Positions 26,780-35,381 of a stretch of 64,000 nucleotides of DNA are shown one piece after another (the first letter of the stretch is position 1; every line of letters starts with the position of its first letter). The position numbers and the translations under genes are program-made. The stretch lies in NCBI RefSeq assembly GCF_020193655.1, contig NZ_JADYVE010000001.1:1302001-1366000 (forward strand). Reading direction: 5' to 3'. This DNA is from Ensifer sp. IC3342. GTDB lineage: Bacteria; Pseudomonadota; Alphaproteobacteria; Rhizobiales; Rhizobiaceae. The notes below the pieces were generated by a model. It did not search any database. It saw only the letters and a list, made by a program, of their open reading frames with translations, and was not told the origin of the DNA.

Positions 26780-27513
26780 GCGGCATCCTGCTCGAAGTCT
26801 GCGTCGACGCCCCGGATGGCTTGATGGCGGCGATCGAGGCCGGCGCCGACCGAATTGAGCTCTGCTCGGCCCTTCCCGTCGGCGGCTTGACACCAAGCCC
26901 GGGATTGATGGCGCTCGCCGGCCCGCCGCCGGTGCCGGTCTACGCAATGATCCGTCCCCGTCCCGGCGATTTCGTCTACGGCCCGACCGATCTCGACGCC
27001 ATGCGCCGGGACATCGATGCGGCTCGCGACGCCGGGCTCGCCGGTGTCGTCCTCGGCGCATCGCTATCGGATGGTCGGCTCGACGCGCAGATGCTCCGCA
27101 AGCTTACCGGCCATGCGGCGGGATTGGGGCTGACCCTCCATCGAGCCTTCGATCTCGTTCCGGATCTCGCCGAGGCGATCGAGATTGCGGAAGATCTGGG
27201 TTTTGAAAGGATTCTGACCTCAGGTGGCGCGAAAAGCGCGCCGGAGGCGGTCGACACCCTGGCGCGCCTCATAGAGCTGGCGGCAGGCAGGATCTCCATT
27301 ATGCCCGGCTCCGGCATCACCGTCGACACGATCAATGCCCTGCTGCCTAGGCTCGCGATCACCGAAGTCCATTCCTCCTGCTCCGTTCGTGAGCCGGCTC
27401 AAGACCCGCGGCTGGTGGCGATGGGCTTCGTCTCGGGAGACCGGCGCCGGACGGATACGGCGACGGTCAAGGCACTGAAGGCGCGGCTTGCGGCTCCACC
27501 GGCAAGGCTCTGA
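26776..27513 (+). CDS. cutC: CutC family protein
   Basis: 245 residues. The TIM-barrel CutC signature is present: LEVCVDAPDGLMAAIEAGAD, RIELCSALPVGGLTPS, MIRPRPGDFVY, LTLHRAFDLVPD and MPGSGIT. The family was named for copper homeostasis in E. coli, but the biochemical role is disputed. Here it is co-expressed with an amidase and a sugar kinase, which fits a metabolic role better than metal handling. It overlaps the ROK gene by four bases. Confidence 0.92.
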   Translation: MSGILLEVCVDAPDGLMAAIEAGADRIELCSALPVGGLTPSPGLMALAGPPPVPVYAMIRPRPGDFVYGPTDLDAMRRDIDAARDAGLAGVVLGASLSDGRLDAQMLRKLTGHAAGLGLTLHRAFDLVPDLAEAIEIAEDLGFERILTSGGAKSAPEAVDTLARLIELAAGRISIMPGSGITVDTINALLPRLAITEVHSSCSVREPAQDPRLVAMGFVSGDRRRTDTATVKALKARLAAPPARL

Positions 27514-27540
27514 AGCGCATCGCATTTTCGCTGGCGTCCG

Positions 27541-27660
27541 CCCCTCATCCGGCCTGCCGGCCACCTTCTCCCCGCAAGCGGGGCGAAGGGGACTCGCCGC
27601 GACGCCGTACCCCAAAAGTCCCCTCGCCCCGCCTGCCGGGAGAGGGTTAGGGTGAGGGGC
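27541..27660. repeat. RIME-like double-palindrome element
   Basis: CCCCTCATCCGGCCTGCCGG ... CCTTCTCCCCGCAAGCGGGG on the left and GGGAGAGGGTTAGGGTGAGG on the right: two hairpins bounded by complementary ends CCCCTC / GAGGGG. It matches the architecture of Rhizobium-specific intergenic mosaic elements. It sits between the convergent cutC and nagA genes. Copies also at 38323, 58754 and, half-length, 60771. Confidence 0.85.
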
Positions 27661-27724
27661 GTTCCAGCCACGTTTCTGACAGGCTCAAGCAAGGTGGACC
27701 GATCCTGTCGTCAGCGCAAATGCC

Positions 27725-28885
27725 TTAAGCAGAGAAAACCGCCTCTCCGGCAATCCAGGTCGACTTCATATGAAGCTCCGGCGTCAGCAGCACGAAATCA
27801 GCGTCCGTCCCGGGCAGCAACCGCCCCTTATGGGAGGCAATGCCCATGACATCGGCCGGGTAGGCGGAGGCCATGCGGATCGCCTCCTCGATCGGCAGGC
27901 CGAGTTTTTCGTGCACGAAGCGGACCGAAGACAGCATGTCGATGTCTGCTCCCGCGAGCGTCCCGTCGGCAAGCGTCAGGCGGCCGCCCTGGCGCAGGAT
28001 TTCGCGGCCGTTGAGGTGGAAGCTGGTCATTTCGGTACCGATCGGCGACATCGCGTCGGTCACCAGGAAAATCTGCCCCGGACCCTTCTTGCCCCTAAGC
28101 GCGATGCCCATCGACGCCGGATCGACATGGAAGCCATCGGCGATCAAACCGGCGTGTAGAGTGCCGGTGGCAAGCGCGGCGCCGACGACGCCGGGTTCGC
28201 GGTGGCCGAGACCGCTCATCGCGTTGAAGAGATGGGTGACGGTCCGAGCGCCGGCCCTGGCGTAGCTGCAGGCGGTGTCATAGCCGACATCCGTATGTCC
28301 CAGGCTGACGACAACGCCAGCCTCACAGAGCGCGCGCACCTGCTCTCGCGTCGCGTTTTCCGGGGCGACCGTCACCATCAGTGAGCCCAGTGCCCGGGCA
28401 CAGCCGAGCATCTCCGCGAAGTCGGCATCGTCCATCGGGCGAATGAGCGACGGGTCATGGGCTCCCTTGCGGGCGATCGACAGATGCGGGCCCTCGAGAT
28501 GCAGGCCGAGAAAGCCGGCGACGGCAGCTTTCTTCGCCTTGATGCCGGCCTGAATGGCCGCGGTCCGCACCTCGCGGGTGTCCGTGATGAGGGTCGGCAG
28601 AAGCGCCGTGGTACCGAACTTCGCATGCGCGGCGCAAATCTGCCGAATGCCGTCGAGCGTCGGCTGTTCGTTGAGCAGTGCACCGCCGCCGCCATTGACC
28701 TGCAGGTCGATGAAGCCCGGAACGAGAAGCAGGCCATGCGCGTCGATCGCGTCGGCATCGGAGGGTGCGGCAGACGCCGAAACGATTGCCTTGACCCGGC
28801 CCGCCTCTACAACCAGGACGGCGCCGTCATGCCAGTCGATGCCGTCGAAGATCCGCGCGCCGGTGATGTTCTTCTTCGCAGTCAT
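27725..28885 (-). CDS. nagA: N-acetylglucosamine-6-phosphate deacetylase
   Basis: Converts GlcNAc-6-P to GlcN-6-P. 386 residues from ATG 28885. The amidohydrolase TIM-barrel shows the first metal region PGFIDLQVNGGGG (about 55-67), LGLHLEGPHLS with the metal-binding Glu (about 125-135), SLGHTDVGYD, THLFNAMSGLGHREPGVVGA and the catalytic Asp in LVTDAMSPIG (about 277). Its start overlaps the stop of the SIS gene upstream by ATGA. Together with that isomerase it delivers fructose-6-phosphate. Confidence 0.95.
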   Translation of the reverse strand: MTAKKNITGARIFDGIDWHDGAVLVVEAGRVKAIVSASAAPSDADAIDAHGLLLVPGFIDLQVNGGGGALLNEQPTLDGIRQICAAHAKFGTTALLPTLITDTREVRTAAIQAGIKAKKAAVAGFLGLHLEGPHLSIARKGAHDPSLIRPMDDADFAEMLGCARALGSLMVTVAPENATREQVRALCEAGVVVSLGHTDVGYDTACSYARAGARTVTHLFNAMSGLGHREPGVVGAALATGTLHAGLIADGFHVDPASMGIALRGKKGPGQIFLVTDAMSPIGTEMTSFHLNGREILRQGGRLTLADGTLAGADIDMLSSVRFVHEKLGLPIEEAIRMASAYPADVMGIASHKGRLLPGTDADFVLLTPELHMKSTWIAGEAVFSA

Positions 28886-29904
28886 CGTGTCTCCGTTACC
28901 TTCTTGAGGCTTGCCGGTGCATCCGGATTGAGGCCGCGCGAGCGCGACCAGGCTTCGACGAAGCCATAGAACGGCAGGATCAGCGTCAGCGCGTCGGTGA
29001 TCGGATGCCCGGTTTCGACGAAGGACAGGCGTTTCGCCTTCTGAGCACGCGCCGAAGTAACATGCACGACCGCGCCCTTGGTGCTCATGCCATCGGCGCT
29101 TTCGACCACCGAAGCTTCGGCCGCGTCGCGGGCGGCAAGGGCCAGCACCGGAAATCTGGCGCCAACCAACGCCACCGGACCATGCAGCACTTCCGCCGAG
29201 GAATAGGCTTCCGCGTGCATGCCGGACGTTTCCTTGAACTTCAGCGCCGCTTCGCTGGCGATCGCGAGCGCCGGGCCACGGCCGAGCACGTAAAGCGATT
29301 CGGCCTCGCCAAGATCGGCGGCGAAATCCTGCCAATCGAGCTTCACAGCCTTGGCGAACTGGTTCGGCAGATCGGCGACGGCGCGCTTGAGCGCCGCATC
29401 TCCCGTCCATTCCCCGAGTACCGCGAGGCCCGCGACGATCGAGTTAACATAGGACTTTGTCGCGGCGACGGCGAGTTCGGGACCGGCAAGAATATCGAGC
29501 GGATGGGTGCAGGCCTCGGCGATCGGCGAGGGCACCGTGTTCGTAAGCGCGATCGATGCCGCACCGGCATGTGTCGCCGATTGCGCCATCGCGACGATGT
29601 CCGGGCTCTTGCCGGACTGGGAGATCGCGATTGCCGCCGCGCCGCCGAGCTTCAGATTGGCGCCATAGATCGAAGCGAGCGACGGTCCGAGCGAAGCGAC
29701 CGGGCGGCCAGCCGTGAGCTCGATCGCATATTTCAGGAACAGCGCCGCATGATCGGAGGAGCCGCGGGCGATCGTCACCAGGAACGCGGGATCCTTGGCT
29801 TTCAGCGCCGCACCCGCCGCTTTCAGGGCGTCGGCCGAACCGTCCAGCAACCGCGCAGCGGCTTCCGGGATCTCATCGATTTCTCGCCGCATGTTGGTTT
29901 GCAT
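28882..29904 (-). CDS. SIS-domain glucosamine-6-phosphate deaminase/isomerase (NagB-II / AgaS type)
   Basis: 340 residues from ATG 29904, chosen because AAGGA lies seven bases upstream; ATG 29907 and 29928 are in frame. It has two sugar-isomerase domains: the first around ITIARGSSDHAALFLKYAIE and ISQSGKSPDIVAM (about 40-110), the second around YVLGRGPALAIASEAALKFKE (about 195-220). No glutaminase domain is present, so it is not GlmS. Role by family: deamination/isomerisation of GlcN-6-P to fructose-6-P. It is between GntR and nagA in one operon. Confidence 0.9.
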   Translation of the reverse strand: MQTNMRREIDEIPEAAARLLDGSADALKAAGAALKAKDPAFLVTIARGSSDHAALFLKYAIELTAGRPVASLGPSLASIYGANLKLGGAAAIAISQSGKSPDIVAMAQSATHAGAASIALTNTVPSPIAEACTHPLDILAGPELAVAATKSYVNSIVAGLAVLGEWTGDAALKRAVADLPNQFAKAVKLDWQDFAADLGEAESLYVLGRGPALAIASEAALKFKETSGMHAEAYSSAEVLHGPVALVGARFPVLALAARDAAEASVVESADGMSTKGAVVHVTSARAQKAKRLSFVETGHPITDALTLILPFYGFVEAWSRSRGLNPDAPASLKKVTETR

Positions 29905-29946
29905 CATCCATTCCTTTTTGTTGGCCATTTTGCTGGCAAGGGCGCA

Positions 29947-30711
29947 TCAGGACTCCGAAAGCGTCAGTTCCGCGACAAAATCATAGGCATCGCCCCGATA
30001 GAGCGAGCGGGTGAATTCAACGACGCGCCCCGACGCAAGATAGGAGACGCGCTCGATGGAAAGGCCGGCGGCGCCTACGGCAACGCCCAGCATCGACGCG
30101 TCGGGATCCTTGATATTGCAGGCCGAAATGCGCTGAACCGCCCGGACGGGCCGGGAACGGGTCTTGTCAAGGGCGGCATAGAGCGACGAAGTCACGGCCA
30201 GCGGATCCGGCAGGAACTCGGTCGAGATGCTGGCGCGCTCGATCGCGAGCGGCATGCCGTCGGCGATGCGCAGGCGGCCGAGACGCGCGACCAGGGCATC
30301 GGCCGGAAGACCAAGTGTCATCATTTCGTCGGGCGATGGATGGAACAGTCCCCGCTCCAGCCACTCCGCCCGCGTGTTAAGGCCGCGCCGGGCCATGTCC
30401 TCGGTAAAGGACGTCAGCCTCGACAGCGACTGCTCGACGCGCGAGACGGGCCTGACGACGAAGGTACCGGAGCCGTGACGGCGCACGAGCAGCCCATCGC
30501 GCACGAGGTCATCGACCGCTTTGCGCACGGTCACACGGCTGATATTGGCATAGTCCGCGAGATCCCTCTCCGGCGGCAGCGCATCTCCATGGTTGAGCTT
30601 GCCCGAGAGGATCGCTTCCTCGAGCGACTGCCGGAGCTTAAGATAGAGCGGACCGGCCCCGCCCGACTGCAGGCCTTCCAGCGGCAGGATGGCGGCAAGT
30701 TGCTGGGTCAT
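29947..30711 (-). CDS. GntR family (HutC/NagR-like) transcriptional regulator
   Basis: 254 residues from ATG 30711, which overlaps the stop of the kinase gene (ATGA). Winged helix: LYLKLRQSLEEAILSGKLNHG, then LPPERDLADYANISRVTVRK (about 22-72). A UTRA ligand-binding domain at about 100-245 (SLSRLTSFTEDMARRGL ... AIERASIST ... GVAVGAAGLSIERVSYLASG). UTRA proteins of amino-sugar loci respond to phosphorylated amino sugars. Its likely sites are the paired elements in the divergent promoter at 31593-31789. Confidence 0.92.
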   Translation of the reverse strand: MTQQLAAILPLEGLQSGGAGPLYLKLRQSLEEAILSGKLNHGDALPPERDLADYANISRVTVRKAVDDLVRDGLLVRRHGSGTFVVRPVSRVEQSLSRLTSFTEDMARRGLNTRAEWLERGLFHPSPDEMMTLGLPADALVARLGRLRIADGMPLAIERASISTEFLPDPLAVTSSLYAALDKTRSRPVRAVQRISACNIKDPDASMLGVAVGAAGLSIERVSYLASGRVVEFTRSLYRGDAYDFVAELTLSES

Positions 30712-31592
30712 GCACCAACCCCCGGCTTGGAACCGAAGCGTTGGGCAGCGAGCGCCACCGCTCCGGTCAAGGCGTCCGCCTCCGCTTCGACAAAATACTT
30801 CTGGTGGCGCTCGGCAAGCCACGGACGATAAAGCGGCGCCAGGCCGCCGAGCAGGCAGAGCCGATCGCTTCCTCTCGACACGACCACGTCGAGCGCCTCG
30901 TCGACCGTGGTCGCAGCGGCCTTGAGCAAGCGCAGTGCCACGGCATCGCCGCGCGCGGCGTGTTCGAAGACACGCGGGGCGTAGCGTCCGAATTCGCCGG
31001 GCTTGGCCAGTCGCGCGAAGTCGACGACATCCCTCGGGTCGTTGTTGAATTCAGCGAGGACGGAATCGGTTACCGACGAGCCCTCGTGGATACCATCGAA
31101 AGCGAGCAGGCTTTCCTGCAGCAGCGCATGGCCGATGCGCGCACCGCTGCCGTGGTCGCCGATCGTGAAGCCCCAGCCGCCGATATAACTCACTATCTCG
31201 CCGCAGCGCGCGATATAAATGGTGCCCGTTCCGAGAATGGCGACTGCACCGTCTTTTTCGCCGAGCGCGCCCTGAAGCGCGATCAGTCCATCGGACTCGA
31301 TCTCTGCCGCCGCGAAGGGAAGGCGCCGCTTCACGTAATGCACGGCATCGCCGACATTGTGACCCGCAACGCCGACGATCGCGCTGGCCGCCGTGATCTC
31401 GGCCGGATCGAGGCCGGCATCTTCAAAGGCGGCCCGCGAGGCATCCCCTATATTCGTGAGCGCCGTCTCCGGATCGGTAAGGATGTTTGCGGCGCCAGCC
31501 TTTCCGCGGCCGAGAATGCGACCGTCCGGCGCGGCCACAGCCGCCCGGCAACTCGTTCCGCCGCCATCGATTCCGATCAGATAAGACGTCAT
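30708..31592 (-). CDS. BadF/BadG-type ATPase, probable amino-sugar (GlcNAc/MurNAc) kinase
   Basis: 294 residues from ATG 31592 behind a perfect GGAGGTG site; the longer frame enters the promoter. ASKHA-fold motifs: phosphate-1 YLIGIDGGGTSCRAAVAAPD (about 4-23), GVAGHNVGDAV, phosphate-2 AILGTGTIYIAR and connect region YIGGWGFTIGDHGSGARIG. Eukaryotic NAGK and clostridial MurK, which phosphorylates both MurNAc and GlcNAc, belong to this family. Its place opposite murQ makes a MurNAc/GlcNAc kinase role plausible. Confidence 0.88.
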   Translation of the reverse strand: MTSYLIGIDGGGTSCRAAVAAPDGRILGRGKAGAANILTDPETALTNIGDASRAAFEDAGLDPAEITAASAIVGVAGHNVGDAVHYVKRRLPFAAAEIESDGLIALQGALGEKDGAVAILGTGTIYIARCGEIVSYIGGWGFTIGDHGSGARIGHALLQESLLAFDGIHEGSSVTDSVLAEFNNDPRDVVDFARLAKPGEFGRYAPRVFEHAARGDAVALRLLKAAATTVDEALDVVVSRGSDRLCLLGGLAPLYRPWLAERHQKYFVEAEADALTGAVALAAQRFGSKPGVGA

Positions 31593-31789
31593 AGGCACCT
31601 CCGTCAGGTAAGATACCAAAAAAAGACCAATAACCAAGCGAGATTTCTTCGCGGCAACTAACATTTGAACTAAATCGTTGTTTTTCCGCGCTTATTTTCG
31701 ATATTTTCCGCCCCAAGTCACAAAAGTTAAAATTCTCCTAGACAATTGGTATTTTTTTGGCATTAATTCACGAAGAGGAGAAACAGCGA
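31593..31789. promoter_or_regulatory. divergent amino-sugar promoter region with mirrored 19-nt elements
   Basis: Between the kinase (minus) and murQ (plus). ATTGGTATTTTTTTGGCAT at 31745-31763 on the plus strand and ATTGGTCTTTTTTTGGTAT on the minus strand (31631 down to 31613) agree at 17 of 19 positions. They lie 26 and 20 bases before their respective start codons. The identical placement suggests GntR sites or shared core-promoter elements. AT-rich sequence surrounds both. Confidence 0.65.
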
Positions 31790-32686
31790 ATGCCGTCAGC
31801 GAAGACCGAAGAGCGCCACGACAAAGCGAAGGGCCTGGATGTGATGCATCCGGCACTCGCGCTTCGCCTGCTTGCCTCCGGCCAGCAGGCGGCGGCGAAA
31901 TCGGTCGACGCGGCGATCGAGCAGATTTCGGCTGCGGCAGCACTTGCGGCACAAGTCCTTTCCTCCGGCGGCCGGCTCGCCTATGCGGGTGCGGGAAGTT
32001 CTGGTCTAATGGCGATGGCGGACGCACTGGAGCTGCCGGGTACCTACGGTATTCCGCAGGAGCAGATCGTTATCCTTCTCGCCGGTGGCGCGGCAAGCCT
32101 TACCGATCTCGCCGGTGGCTATGAAGACGACATGGATCTCGCACGTGCGGATGTGCGCAATGCCGCAATCGCGGCTGGCGACTGCCTTATCTCCGTCTCC
32201 GCCAGCGGCTCGACCCCCTACGCGCTCGCGGCCGCCGACGAAGCGAAGAAGCGCGGCGCAAGAGTCATCGCCATTGCCAACAATGCCGGCGCGCCCCTTT
32301 TCAAGGGTGCCGATGTTTCCATTCTGCTGCAAACGCCGCCGGAAGTTGTATCCGGATCGACGCGCATGGGCGCCGGCACGGCGCAGAAGATCGCCTTCAA
32401 TATGTTTTCGACGCTTGTCGGCATCCATCTTGGCCATGTGCTCGACGGTCACATGGTCAATCTGCGTGCCGACAACATCAAACTGCAAGGGCGCGCGATG
32501 CGCATCGTGTGCGACATCACCGGCGTCAGTGCTGCCGAGGCAGGCAGACTAATCAAGGCGGCCTCAGGTTCGGTCAAGATCGCGATCCTGCTCGCGTCCG
32601 GGGCCGAGGATGTTGCTGCCGCCGAAAGCGCGCTCAAGAACGCCAATCAGAATTTGCGTCGTGCAATCGAGACCGTCTCGCGCTGA
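31790..32686 (+). CDS. murQ: N-acetylmuramic acid 6-phosphate etherase
   Basis: Removes the D-lactyl ether from MurNAc-6-P to give GlcNAc-6-P. 298 residues from ATG 31790 (ribosome-binding site GAAGAGGAG). SIS domain with the MurQ signature: LAYAGAGSSGLMAMADALEL (about 76-95), GYEDDMDLARADVRNA, ISVSASGSTPYALAAADEAK and the glycine-rich GSTRMGAGTAQKIAFNMFST (about 193-212). It is the first gene of the plus-strand operon. Confidence 0.93.
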   Translation: MPSAKTEERHDKAKGLDVMHPALALRLLASGQQAAAKSVDAAIEQISAAAALAAQVLSSGGRLAYAGAGSSGLMAMADALELPGTYGIPQEQIVILLAGGAASLTDLAGGYEDDMDLARADVRNAAIAAGDCLISVSASGSTPYALAAADEAKKRGARVIAIANNAGAPLFKGADVSILLQTPPEVVSGSTRMGAGTAQKIAFNMFSTLVGIHLGHVLDGHMVNLRADNIKLQGRAMRIVCDITGVSAAEAGRLIKAASGSVKIAILLASGAEDVAAAESALKNANQNLRRAIETVSR

Positions 32687-32740
32687 TAAAACTGGGATCC
32701 AAACCGCGCCTTGGCGGCGCCTATAAAAGGGAGAACATGC

Positions 32741-34000
32741 ATGACCCGCACAACAATGAAAGGCTTGCTGCTCGCGTCGAGCATTCTCGGCTCGGCCGGG
32801 TTTGTCCAGGCCCAGGACGTGACGCTGACAATCGAGAGCTGGCGCAACGATGACCTGGCGATCTGGCAGGAAAAGCTGATCCCCGCCTTCGAGGCGAAGA
32901 ACCCGGGCATCAAGGTCGTCTTCTCGCCGTCCGCCCCGACCGAATACAACGCCGCCCTCAACGCCAAGCTCGATGCCGGTTCCGCAGGCGACCTCATCAC
33001 CTGCCGCCCGTTCGACACTTCGCTCGAACTCTACAACAAAAAGCACCTCGCCGACCTGACCAGCTTGCCGGGCATGGAGAACTTCTCCGACGTCGCGAAG
33101 TCCGCCTGGTCGACCGACGATGGCAAATCAACCTTCTGCGTGCCGATGGCTTCGGTCATCCACGGCTTCATCTACAACAAGGACGCCTTCGACCAGCTCG
33201 GCCTTTCGGTTCCGACGACGGAGGAAGAGTTCTTCGCCGTTCTCGAGAAGATCAAGGCCGACGGCAACTACATTCCGATGGCGATGGGCACCAAGGACCT
33301 CTGGGAAGCCGCGACCATGGGCTACCAGAACATCGGCCCCACCTACTGGAAGGGCGAGGAAGGCCGCCTGGCGCTGATCAAGGGCGAGCAGAAACTGACG
33401 GACGAGGCATGGGTCGAACCTTTCCGGGTAATCGCCAAGTGGAAGGATTATCTGGGTGACGGCTTCGAGGCCCAGACCTATCCGGACAGCCAGAACCTCT
33501 TCACGCTCGGCCGCGCCGCGATCTATCCGGCCGGCTCGTGGGAAATCTCCGGCTTCAACACCCAGGCGCAGTTCAAGATGGGCGCCTTCCCGCCGCCGGT
33601 GAAGAAGGCAGGCGATACCTGCTACATCTCCGACCACACCGACATCGGCATCGGCCTCAACGCCAAGAGCCCGAACGCGGAAGCCGGGAAGACCTTCCTC
33701 ACCTGGGTTGCTTCGCCGGAATTTGCGGAGATCTATGCGAACGCGCTTCCCGGCTTCTTCAGCCTGAACTCAAAGCCGGTGAAGATGTCCGATCCGCTGG
33801 CGCAGGAATTCGTCTCGTGGCGCGAAAAGTGCAAGCCGACGATCCGCTCGACTTACCAGATCCTGGCACGCGGCACGCCGAACCTCGAGAATGAGACCTG
33901 GGTCGAATCGGCCAACGTCATCAACGGTACGAAGACGCCAGAAGAGGCTGCCAAGAAGCTTCAGGAAGGCCTCGACAGCTGGTTCAAGCCGGCCAAGTAA
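32741..34000 (+). CDS. ABC sugar transporter substrate-binding protein
   Basis: 419 residues from ATG 32741 (AAAAGGGAG upstream). Signal peptide MKGLLLASSILGSAGFVQAQ, cleavage near residue 25. Family 1 (MalE/UgpB-like) solute-binding protein: TIESWRNDDLAIWQEKLIPA, AEYNAALNAKLDAGSAGDL-like region and AAIYPAGSWEISGF near 265. It captures the sugar in the periplasm for the permeases at 34418 and 35382. Given murQ, nagA and the kinase, an amino sugar such as MurNAc, GlcNAc or a disaccharide is the inferred ligand. Confidence 0.9.
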   Translation: MTRTTMKGLLLASSILGSAGFVQAQDVTLTIESWRNDDLAIWQEKLIPAFEAKNPGIKVVFSPSAPTEYNAALNAKLDAGSAGDLITCRPFDTSLELYNKKHLADLTSLPGMENFSDVAKSAWSTDDGKSTFCVPMASVIHGFIYNKDAFDQLGLSVPTTEEEFFAVLEKIKADGNYIPMAMGTKDLWEAATMGYQNIGPTYWKGEEGRLALIKGEQKLTDEAWVEPFRVIAKWKDYLGDGFEAQTYPDSQNLFTLGRAAIYPAGSWEISGFNTQAQFKMGAFPPPVKKAGDTCYISDHTDIGIGLNAKSPNAEAGKTFLTWVASPEFAEIYANALPGFFSLNSKPVKMSDPLAQEFVSWREKCKPTIRSTYQILARGTPNLENETWVESANVINGTKTPEEAAKKLQEGLDSWFKPAK

Positions 34001-34417
34001 CCTTGAAATTGGCGCGTGATCCCCGCGCGGGTCGCGCGCCTTTCTTCTCGCATGAAATTGCCGTCGTGCGCTGTGAACGACGCCGCATTTGTGTTTGGAT
34101 GTCCGGTGCGAAGCCGGACGTGAGGGGACCTGGGAGCTTGGCTTAGCCGGCATTTTTCCATGGTCATGGTGGTGCTTCGCCTGCACCACACCTTCATGCC
34201 CGGCTGGGCACGCGCGATGCTCCATTGGAGAGGCACAAGGGCGAACCGATCAATGACCGGGAAATCCTGCGTTCGGAGCAAGATCGCCGCACGTGAAGGG
34301 TGGCCTGATTCGATGGACTGGGAGTTTCGGCGCGTCATGCGGGCGCGCTGCATTTCGGATGAAATCGGGGCTGTGCCAATAACGGCCGGCCAATTTTAGA
34401 GCGGGCACCAGAGGCCG
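34001..34417 (+). other. structured spacer between binding protein and permease genes
   Basis: 417 bases without a credible gene. It holds several hairpins: GGCGCG (34011-34016) with CGCGCC (34035-34040) followed by TTTCTT just after the binding-protein stop; GTCCGG (34101-34106) with CCGGAC (34114-34119); and GGTGGTGC with GCACCAC near 34168-34190. Such structures after a binding-protein gene commonly allow higher expression of the binding protein than of the permeases. Confidence 0.55.
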
Positions 34418-35368
34418 ATGAACGCAAGCGATACCAAAATGACGGACATCAGCGAGATCAAGCGTCCCCGGCGCTGGCACATCCTTGTATTCTTGCTGCC
34501 GGCCCTGATCGTCTATACCGCGGTGATGATACTGCCGCTGATCGAGACGCTCAGGCAGTCCTTCTTCAACACGGTCGAGGGTCAGTACACCTTCGTGGGT
34601 TTGAGCAACTTCAAGGTGTTATTCGGTGACCCGCGCTGGGCGGCGGATTTCTGGAATGCGCTCAAGAACAATTTCGTTTTCTTCCTGATCCACATGGCGG
34701 TGCAGAACCCGATCGGTATTGCGCTCGCCGCCATGCTATCGATCCCGAAGCTGCGATTCAGCGCCTTTTATCGCACCGCCATCTTCCTGCCGACGCTGTT
34801 ATCCTTCGTGATCGTCGGCTTCATCTGGAAGCTGATCCTGTCGCCGATCTGGGGGGTTGCCCCTTTCCTCCTCGATTCCGTCGGCCTGAAATGGCTGTTC
34901 GCGCCGTGGCTCGGTAAGCCGGACACCGCGCTGATCGCCGTTTCGCTGATTTCCGTCTGGCAATATATCGGCATCCCGATGATGCTGATCTATGCGGCGC
35001 TCCTCAACATTCCCGACGAGGTGATCGAGGCGGCGGAATGCGACGGCGTCACCGGCTGGAGCCAGTTCTGGAAGATCAAGCTGCCCTTGATCCTGCCGGC
35101 GATCGGCATCGTCTCAATCCTCACCTTCGTCGGCAATTTCAATGCCTTCGACCTGATCTACACCGTTCAGGGCGCGCTCGCCGGTCCCGACAAATCGACC
35201 GACATTCTCGGCACCCTGCTCTACCGCACTTTCTTCGGTTTCCAGCTCCAGCTCGGCGACCGGTCTATGGGTGCGACCATCGCGGCGATCATGTTCCTGA
35301 TCATTCTCGCCGGCGTCTCGCTCTACCTCTTCGTCATTCAGCGCCGCATGCGCCGCTACCAGTTCTAA
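34418..35368 (+). CDS. ABC sugar transporter permease (MalF/UgpA type)
   Basis: 316 residues, about six transmembrane segments, the first at about 21-41 (ILVFLLPALIVYTAVMILPL). The cytoplasmic EAA loop EAAECDGVTGWSQFWKIKLP (about 206-225) docks the ATPase. It pairs with the next gene to form the membrane channel of the importer. Confidence 0.93.
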   Translation: MNASDTKMTDISEIKRPRRWHILVFLLPALIVYTAVMILPLIETLRQSFFNTVEGQYTFVGLSNFKVLFGDPRWAADFWNALKNNFVFFLIHMAVQNPIGIALAAMLSIPKLRFSAFYRTAIFLPTLLSFVIVGFIWKLILSPIWGVAPFLLDSVGLKWLFAPWLGKPDTALIAVSLISVWQYIGIPMMLIYAALLNIPDEVIEAAECDGVTGWSQFWKIKLPLILPAIGIVSILTFVGNFNAFDLIYTVQGALAGPDKSTDILGTLLYRTFFGFQLQLGDRSMGATIAAIMFLIILAGVSLYLFVIQRRMRRYQF

Positions 35369-35381
35369 GGGAGGATCCGAA

